From Bacillota bacterium (lineage in GTDB: Bacteria; Bacillota; Clostridia; Peptostreptococcales; Anaerovoracaceae), in NCBI GenBank assembly GCA_023394035.1, contig JAEXBK010000035.1:1-11773 (forward strand): a stretch of DNA of 11,773 bases, read 5' to 3'. This document shows, piece by piece, positions 6,533-11,773 of the stretch. How positions within the stretch are numbered: position 1 is the first letter of the stretch; the number at the start of each line of letters is the position of its first letter. The notes below the pieces were generated by a model that did not search any database, was not told the origin of the DNA, and saw only the letters and a program-made list of their open reading frames with translations. The position numbers were made by a program, and so were the translations under genes.

Positions 6533-6561
6533 CCAATATCTTTTGTTCAGCTTTATCGAAC

Positions 6562-6903
6562 TTATACGAGTTCGAGGAAGACAACCTCGGCACAGTCGCC
6601 GCGGCGAGGTCCAAGCTTGAGGATTCTGGTGTAACCGCCGTGTCTCTCTTCGTATTTAGGAGCAATCTCCTCGAAGAGCTTAACAACAACAGTTTCATCA
6701 TAAATGTATCCAAGAGCCTGCCTTCTGTTATGAAGGTTGTCGGTCTTTGCCAAAGTTATTAACTTTTCGGCTTCTCTTCTGGCTTCCTTTGCTCTGCAGT
6801 CAGTAGTCTGAATTCTTCCTTCGCGGAAAAGATCCGTGACGAGGTTTCTCATCATTGACTTTCTGTGAGCAGTAGGTCTGCCAAGTTTTCTATATCCCGG
6901 CAT
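6562..6903 (-). CDS. rplQ: 50S ribosomal protein L17
   Basis: The 113-residue protein starts [26 protein letters not shown], the conserved L17 N-terminus, and ends in the usual [24 protein letters not shown] block. L17 sits near the peptide exit tunnel of the large subunit. The ATG follows GGAG at 10 nt and lies 23 nt after the rpoA stop, so it is last in the alpha operon. Two hairpins follow. The genes that usually come next in Firmicutes (ecfA1, ecfA2, ecfT) are not here. Confidence 0.98.
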   Translation of the reverse strand: MPGYRKLGRPTAHRKSMMRNLVTDLFREGRIQTTDCRAKEARREAEKLITLAKTDNLHNRRQALGYIYDETVVVKLFEEIAPKYEERHGGYTRILKLGPRRGDCAEVVFLELV

Positions 6904-6926
6904 CTTAAGCTTTCTCCTTTCCGGTT

Positions 6927-7871
6927 CTATTCGTCACTCGGTCTCAGTGAGAGTCCGAGCTCTGCAAGTTTCGCTTTTACTTCGTCGAGTGATTTCTTTC
7001 CGAGGTTTCTGACCTTCATCATATCCTCTTCGCTGCGCTCGGTGAGCTCTTCGACAGTATTGATCGAAGCTCTCTTCAGGCAGTTGAAGGAACGTACAGA
7101 AAGTTCAAGCTCCTCGATGGTCATTTCCATCGCTTTTTCCTTCTGGTCTTCTTCCTTCTCGACCATTATTTCGAGATCATCAGCAAAATCATCAAGTTTT
7201 ACGAACAGGTCAAGGTGTTCCTGCATAAGCTTTGCACCGAATGACACGCCCTCTTCAGGTGTGATTGAACCGTCAGTCCAAATCTCAAGCGTGAGCTTGT
7301 CAAAGTCTGTGACCTGGCCGACTCTTGTATCTTCAACAGTGTAGTTCACACGGCGTACAGGCGTAAATATCGAATCGATAGGAATAACCGAAATAGGTGT
7401 ATTCTCCGTCTTGTTCTGATCCGCAGGCACATAACCTCTACCCTTCGCTATATTGAGTTCCATGACCAATGTAGCGTTTTCTTCGAGAGTTGCTATGTGA
7501 AGCTCAGGATTTGCGATCTCAAGATCTGCATCGCCGATGATGTCCGCAGCCGTGACTTCCTTAGGTCCTACAGCGTTGATTATAACGCGCTTGTCCTCAT
7601 CGCCGCTAAGCCTTATAGCAAGCTTTTTGAGGTTAAGGATTATCTCGGTAACGTCTTCCTTTACTCCCGGAATCGTTGAGAATTCATGGAGTATGCCGTC
7701 GATCTTAATGGATGTTACGGCAGCACCCTTGAGTGAGCTGAGAAGTATTCTTCTCATGCAGTTTCCAAGCGTTGTTCCGTATCCTCTTTCAAGCGGCTCG
7801 ACAATGAATTTGCCATATTTGCCGTCGTCGCTGACTGTCTTTGATATTGTCGGTTTTTCGAATTCTATCAT
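6927..7871 (-). CDS. rpoA: DNA-directed RNA polymerase subunit alpha
   Basis: At 314 residues this is a normal alpha subunit. The N-terminal dimerisation domain (1 to about 235) contains [23 protein letters not shown] (26-48), the interface that starts polymerase assembly. A charged linker (about 237-250) leads to the C-terminal domain (252-308), which has [10 protein letters not shown] with R260 and N263 and NLGKKSL with K293 and S294. These match the residues that contact promoter UP elements in E. coli alpha. The ATG is preceded by GGAGG at 7 nt. A 59-nt gap with an AT-rich inverted repeat separates it from rpsD. Confidence 0.99.
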   Translation of the reverse strand: MIEFEKPTISKTVSDDGKYGKFIVEPLERGYGTTLGNCMRRILLSSLKGAAVTSIKIDGILHEFSTIPGVKEDVTEIILNLKKLAIRLSGDEDKRVIINAVGPKEVTAADIIGDADLEIANPELHIATLEENATLVMELNIAKGRGYVPADQNKTENTPISVIPIDSIFTPVRRVNYTVEDTRVGQVTDFDKLTLEIWTDGSITPEEGVSFGAKLMQEHLDLFVKLDDFADDLEIMVEKEEDQKEKAMEMTIEELELSVRSFNCLKRASINTVEELTERSEEDMMKVRNLGKKSLDEVKAKLAELGLSLRPSDE

Positions 7872-7896
7872 TGAAAACCCTCCTTTTCATCAAGGC

Positions 7897-7932
7897 AATA
7901 ATACTGAATGTTTTTGGAACAAAAGTATTATT
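7897..7932 (-). repeat. AT-rich inverted repeat in the rpsD-rpoA gap
   Basis: On the minus strand AATAATACT (7932-7924) and AGTATTATT (7905-7897) are perfect 9-bp complements with an 18-nt loop. The upstream arm overlaps the rpsD stop codon (7933-7931). The stem is AT-rich and no T-tract follows, so termination is unlikely; mRNA processing or a weak attenuator is possible. Confidence 0.45.
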
Positions 7933-8518
7933 ATTTAGAGTACAACTCGACGATGAGATGCTCTGTAATAGGAGTATCTATCTGTTCTCTTGTCGGGTCG
8001 GCAAGTACAGTACCTTCAAGCTTATCTCTGTCTACTGACAGCCATGAAGGTGTTCCAACCTGCATGTCTTTGATCTCCTTGAACTTAGGAGAGTTGGCAC
8101 TCTTTGCTTTTACCTTTACAACATCACCCGGCTTCAGCTGAGCGGAAGGAATGTTTACCTTTTTGCCGTTTACTGTGAAGTGGCTGTGAACAACAAGCTG
8201 TCTTGCTTCTCTTCTCGTCATAGCGAGTCCCATTCTGAATACGATGTTATCAAGACGCTCTTCAAGCATGATAAGGAGGTTTTCACCTGTGATACCCTTC
8301 TTGCTTGCAGCTTTTTTGAACATGTTACGGAACTGCTTTTCCTGAACTCCGTAGATGAACTTCGCTCTCTGCTTCTCACGAAGCTGGAGACCGTATTCAC
8401 TCATCTTTTTGAAGCTCTGCTGAGGTTTTCTCTTTGATTCCTTATAGATACCAAGGTGGCTTGGGTCTATCTGGAGCGATCTGCATTTTTTCAGAATCGG
8501 ATCTTTATTAATTGCCAT
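7931..8518 (-). CDS. rpsD: 30S ribosomal protein S4
   Basis: A 195-residue S4, a primary 16S rRNA binder that nucleates small-subunit assembly. It has the N-terminal domain with [28 protein letters not shown] (40-67) and the S4 RNA-binding domain at about 87-150 ([25 protein letters not shown] and [12 protein letters not shown]). Only one cysteine (C12) is present near the N-terminus, so this is the zinc-free type of S4, as in many Clostridia. GGGAGGAG precedes the ATG by about 8 nt. It lies 21 nt after rpsK. In several bacteria S4 represses its own operon, but no known S4 site can be assigned here. Confidence 0.98.
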   Translation of the reverse strand: MAINKDPILKKCRSLQIDPSHLGIYKESKRKPQQSFKKMSEYGLQLREKQRAKFIYGVQEKQFRNMFKKAASKKGITGENLLIMLEERLDNIVFRMGLAMTRREARQLVVHSHFTVNGKKVNIPSAQLKPGDVVKVKAKSANSPKFKEIKDMQVGTPSWLSVDRDKLEGTVLADPTREQIDTPITEHLIVELYSK

Positions 8519-8539
8519 ATTCTATGCTCCTCCCTTCTG

Positions 8540-8938
8540 CTAAACTCTTCTTCTCTTCGGCGGTCTGCAGCCGTTGTGAGGAATAGGTGTGATATCCTTG
8601 ATCATTGTGATCTCAAGTCCTGCAGCCTGGAGTGCTCTGATAGCAGCTTCACGGCCTGCGCCCGGACCCTTTACATAGACTTCTACAGTCTTAAGTCCGT
8701 GTTCCATAGCAGCCTTTGTTGCCGTCTCCGCAGCGCTCTGAGCTGCAAACGGAGTTGACTTTCTTGATCCCTTGAATCCGAGGGATCCTGCGCTTGACCA
8801 TGAAAGTGCGTTGCCTTCCATATCAGTTAATGTGACCAAAGTGTTATTGAAGGTGGACTGGATATGTGCCTGGCCTTTTTCAATATTTTTACGGTCTCTT
8901 CTCTTTTTTCTTACTGTCTTTTTTACAGTCTTTGCCAT
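8540..8938 (-). CDS. rpsK: 30S ribosomal protein S11
   Basis: The 132-residue protein has the basic N-terminus [18 protein letters not shown] and the conserved S11 core [37 protein letters not shown] and the C-terminal [18 protein letters not shown]11 lies on the platform of the small subunit near the E site. GGAGG sits about 9 nt before the ATG, and the gap to rpsM is 15 nt. Confidence 0.98.
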   Translation of the reverse strand: MAKTVKKTVRKKRRDRKNIEKGQAHIQSTFNNTLVTLTDMEGNALSWSSAGSLGFKGSRKSTPFAAQSAAETATKAAMEHGLKTVEVYVKGPGAGREAAIRALQAAGLEITMIKDITPIPHNGCRPPKRRRV

Positions 8939-8953
8939 TATGCCCTACCTCCT

Positions 8954-9322
8954 TTACTTTTTCTTTCTGCTAACGGTCCTCTTTGGTCCCTTGCGTGTTC
9001 TTGCGTTAGTTTTTGTTTTCTGACCTCTTACAGGGAGACCTCTTCTGTGTCTGATTCCTCTGTAGCTTCCGATTTCCATGAGTCTCTTGATGTTCATGGA
9101 AACTTCACGACGAAGATCACCTTCTACCGTGTATTCCGTATCGATAATTTTTCTGATACGTCCGGCCTCATCCTCGGTCAGATCTTTGACTCTGGTGTTC
9201 GGATCAATCTCTGCTTCCGCGAGGATAGCGAGAGCTGTCGGTCTTCCGATACCGAAAATGTACGTTAAACCGATCTCTACCCTTTTTTCTCTTGGTAAGT
9301 CTACACCGGCTATACGAGCCAT
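8954..9322 (-). CDS. rpsM: 30S ribosomal protein S13
   Basis: A 122-residue S13, located at the head of the small subunit where it contacts tRNA and forms bridges to the large subunit. It begins [26 protein letters not shown] and ends with [27 protein letters not shown] and a basic tail, all as expected. A strong AAGGAGG lies 5 nt before the ATG. It is first after a 116-nt leader and may start a separately controlled segment of the operon. Confidence 0.98.
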   Translation of the reverse strand: MARIAGVDLPREKRVEIGLTYIFGIGRPTALAILAEAEIDPNTRVKDLTEDEAGRIRKIIDTEYTVEGDLRREVSMNIKRLMEIGSYRGIRHRRGLPVRGQKTKTNARTRKGPKRTVSRKKK

Positions 9323-9438
9323 ATTTTCCTCCTTCTCCTATCTTCCGTCACTTTTTCGGGGAGTGATATAGACAGGCGATATACATTAAATATTACTAAG
9401 ACCGGGCCCCGTGTCATCCGGTCCGATTAAAAACTTTA
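9323..9438 (-). promoter_or_regulatory. Structured leader upstream of rpsM
   Basis: This is the longest gap inside the ribosomal cluster. On the minus strand GACCGG (9423-9418) can pair with CCGGTC (9405-9400) around a GC-rich 12-nt loop, and TCACT (9366-9362) with AGTGA (9352-9348) just before the AAGGAGG of rpsM. An AT-rich stretch (9398-9380) lies between. No clear -35/-10 pair is present. It is a candidate autoregulatory leader, in the same place as the S4-binding leader of the enterobacterial alpha operon, but sequence similarity to that element is not visible to me. Confidence 0.4.
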
Positions 9439-9812
<374 letters not shown>

Positions 9813-9823
9813 GTTTGTACCTC

Positions 9824-10576
9824 TTATTCAACCAGTGTCAGCAAAATCGGTCCGTCTTCCGTTATCGCCACTGTATTTTCGTAGTGTGCGGAAAGCTTAC
9901 CGTCTGCCGTTACGGCTGTCCAGTTATTGAGCAAAGTTTCCGTCTCGTATGTCCCGGCAGCAATCATAGGTTCAATTGCAAGCACCATTCCCGCCACAAG
10001 GCGCGGACCGCGTCCTGCCTTGCCGTAGTTAGGTATCTGCGGATCCTCATGCAGCTCGCGTCCTACTCCGTGTCCGACAAAATCGCGTATAACGGAGAAG
10101 CCTTCGCTCTCGGCTTTCACCTGCACAGCATGAGAAATGTCCGAAAGGCGGCATCCCACCTTTGCAAACTCCATTCCTGCAAAGAAGCTTTCGCGGGTAA
10201 CTCTTATGAGCTTCTCTGCTTCTTCGCTTACCTTTCCTACCGGGTAAGTTCTCGCCGCGTCGCTGGTGTAACCTTTGTAGGTCGCGCCTACATCGACGCT
10301 GACGATATCGCCCTCCGCGAGCTTTGTATGTTTGCTCGGGATACCGTGGACGATTTCTTCATTTACCGATACGCATACATTTCCGGGGAATCCACCGTAA
10401 TCCTTAAAGGTCGGTATCATTCCGTGTTCGTGTATGTAATCGGCACAGAACTTGTCGATATCGTGGGTCGAAATACCCGGCTTTATGAAGTCGGTGAGCT
10501 TGTTCAAAAGCTCGCCGGTCACGCGGCAAGGCACTCTCATAATATCGATTTCTTCTTCGGATTTTATTACAATCAT
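9824..10576 (-). CDS. map: Methionine aminopeptidase, type I
   Basis: This enzyme removes the initiator methionine from new proteins. The 250-residue sequence is a short type Ia enzyme without an N-terminal extension. The five metal ligands are all present: D95 (SVDVG), D106 (TSDAAR), H169 (GHGVG), E202 (AIEPM) and E233 (HYENT), plus the conserved H78 in VHGIP. The ATG overlaps the adk stop (ATGA), with AGGTG 7 nt upstream inside adk, so the two are probably translationally coupled. Confidence 0.98.
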   Translation of the reverse strand: MIVIKSEEEIDIMRVPCRVTGELLNKLTDFIKPGISTHDIDKFCADYIHEHGMIPTFKDYGGFPGNVCVSVNEEIVHGIPSKHTKLAEGDIVSVDVGATYKGYTSDAARTYPVGKVSEEAEKLIRVTRESFFAGMEFAKVGCRLSDISHAVQVKAESEGFSVIRDFVGHGVGRELHEDPQIPNYGKAGRGPRLVAGMVLAIEPMIAAGTYETETLLNNWTAVTADGKLSAHYENTVAITEDGPILLTLVE

Positions 10577-11226
10577 AACTGCTCACCTAAGGCGGCTGTT
10601 ATTTCGGCGAATACTTCCTCGAGCGGGCCTGTTCCGTCTACAGTCGCAAGTCTTTCAGTGCTCTTATAATATTCAACGAGCGGGAATGTCTGCGCCTTGT
10701 AAACGGCAATCCTGTTCTTGACTGTTTCTTCCGTATCATCATCTCTCTGCATGAGCTCTCCGCCGCATACATCGCATATGCCTTCCTTCTTTGAAGGGAT
10801 ATTGACTATATGGAAGCTTGCACCGCAAGCCTTGCAAACGCGCCTTCCTGCGATCCTTGAAATGAGCTCATCGTCAGGAGCCGCTATGTTGATAACCTTC
10901 GTAAGCTCAAGTCCGTGGCTGTTAAGAAACTCGTCAAGCTTTTCTGCCTGATAGACAGTCCTTGGAAATCCATCAAGCAGAAAGCCGTTTTTGCAATCAT
11001 ATTCAAGCAGTCTTGTAGTTGCAATCTCTATTACCAGATCATCCGGTACGAGCTCGCCCTTGTTCATATACTCCTGCGCTTTTATTCCAAGCGTAGTCTG
11101 CTTTTTGATGTTTTCACGGAATATGTCTCCTGTCGAAATATGAGGAATCTCATATTTCTCAACGATTTTCGCTGCCTGTGTTCCTTTACCTGCGCCCGGA
11201 GGCCCTAAAAGTATAGTTCTAAGCAT
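10573..11226 (-). CDS. adk: Adenylate kinase
   Basis: It interconverts ATP and AMP with two ADP and sets the adenylate balance. The 217-residue long-form enzyme has the P-loop GPPGAGKGT (8-16), DGFPRT (85-90) and a LID (about 127-164) with four zinc-type cysteines C131, C134, C151 and C154, typical of Gram-positive enzymes. I place the start at the ATG at 11226 because GGGAG lies 9 nt before it. The in-frame ATG at 11235 touches that GGGAG directly and is unlikely to be used. It starts 18 nt after secY. Confidence 0.97.
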   Translation of the reverse strand: MLRTILLGPPGAGKGTQAAKIVEKYEIPHISTGDIFRENIKKQTTLGIKAQEYMNKGELVPDDLVIEIATTRLLEYDCKNGFLLDGFPRTVYQAEKLDEFLNSHGLELTKVINIAAPDDELISRIAGRRVCKACGASFHIVNIPSKKEGICDVCGGELMQRDDDTEETVKNRIAVYKAQTFPLVEYYKSTERLATVDGTGPLEEVFAEITAALGEQL

Positions 11227-11244
11227 TGATATCATCTCCCGCTG

Positions 11245-11773
11245 TTATTTGAGGAAGCCCTTGTAGCTTCTCATCATCATCTGGTTTTCGATCTGTTTCA
11301 TAAGGTCTATCGCTACACCTACGACGATCAGCAGTGAAGTTCCTCCAAAGTGTATATTGAAGTTCGTGTACTGGCTGATCAAAGTCGGCATCGTTGCAAT
11401 CAGTGCAAGGAATACCGCACCTACGATCGAAATTCTTCCCATTACATTTGTAAGATACTCAATTGTGGATCTTCCCGGTCTGATGCCAGGTATAAATCCG
11501 CCGTTCTGTTTCATATTCTGCGCTATTTCTACAGGATTGAATGTAATCGTCGTGTAGAAGTAGTTAAACGCAATTATCAGGAATATATTAAGTATGGCAT
11601 ATACCCATACCCCAGGGCTTCCTTCAGGAGAGAGCCACTTTCTGATAAATAGCGAAACGGCAGAATCAGCGCTCAAGAAGTACGTGATCGTGTATGGGAA
11701 CATCAAAAGCGACATCGCGAAGATGACCGGGATAACTCCCGCCTGATTCACCTTTAGCAGAATATGCGTTGAC
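11245..11773 (-). CDS. secY: Preprotein translocase subunit SecY, N-terminal part outside the window
   Basis: About 175 C-terminal residues of SecY are visible, starting at the edge with STHILLKVNQAGVIPVIFAM in frame; the GTG at 11751 is an internal valine, not a start. SecY is the membrane channel of the Sec export pathway. The part seen covers the last transmembrane segments (hydrophobic stretches after GVIPVIFAM, VYAILNIFLIIAFNYFY, ISIVGAVFLALIATM and TSLLIVVGVAIDLM). It also includes the cytoplasmic loop NPVEIAQNMKQNGGFIPGIRPG, which interacts with ribosome and SecA in known SecY, and ends in the conserved MRSYKGFLK. It is followed by adk, the usual spc operon order. Confidence 0.97.
   Translation of the reverse strand, partial: STHILLKVNQAGVIPVIFAMSLLMFPYTITYFLSADSAVSLFIRKWLSPEGSPGVWVYAILNIFLIIAFNYFYTTITFNPVEIAQNMKQNGGFIPGIRPGRSTIEYLTNVMGRISIVGAVFLALIATMPTLISQYTNFNIHFGGTSLLIVVGVAIDLMKQIENQMMMRSYKGFLK

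Noticed and set aside
11227..11235. adk start at the ATG at 11235
   Set aside because: The Shine-Dalgarno GGGAG would directly touch the start codon; the ATG at 11226 has proper spacing and gives the standard MLRTILLGPPG start.

Overview
The window is a chromosomal segment from a low-to-moderate GC Gram-positive bacterium, most likely a member of the Clostridia. The evidence is the gene order secY-adk-map-infA-rpmJ-rpsM-rpsK-rpsD-rpoA-rplQ, an adenylate kinase with a four-cysteine zinc LID, a PcrA-type helicase with a C-terminal Tudor-like domain, a clostridial-looking S4 without a zinc cluster, and strong AGGAGG-type ribosome binding sites. Genus cannot be fixed from this sequence. Every gene I can support lies on the minus strand, so transcription runs from high to low coordinates.

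Right part (11773 down to 6562): the end of the spc operon and the whole alpha operon. Partial secY is followed by adk, map (ATGA overlap with adk), infA, rpmJ, then a 116-nt leader with hairpins, and rpsM, rpsK, rpsD, rpoA and rplQ. Two hairpins follow rplQ; the second (6472-6500) is a good intrinsic terminator.

Middle part (about 6470 to 5967): non-coding and the most interesting stretch. On the minus strand it holds, in order, a perfect 12-bp inverted repeat, a textbook sigma-A promoter (TTGACA, 17 nt, TATAAT), a cobalamin riboswitch aptamer, an expression platform with antiterminator and intrinsic terminator, and a second strong intrinsic terminator whose T-tract ends 15 nt before the next start codon. 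In many Firmicutes the ecfA1-ecfA2-ecfT transporter genes follow rplQ; here they do not.

Left part (5966 down to 1): a TIM-barrel metalloenzyme of the xylose isomerase/endonuclease IV-like superfamily, apparently the first gene after the riboswitch; then pcrA (own candidate promoter), ligA and the truncated start of an AIR synthase-family gene. The last three are tightly packed (17-nt gap, then 4-nt overlap) and look like one operon. PcrA and LigA act in DNA repair and replication. LigA is a divergent form that lacks several residues conserved in E. coli LigA.

The novelty candidates are the B12-riboswitch control of an uncharacterised TIM-barrel gene through two successive terminators, and the altered LigA active-site motifs. 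The rest is ordinary housekeeping DNA.
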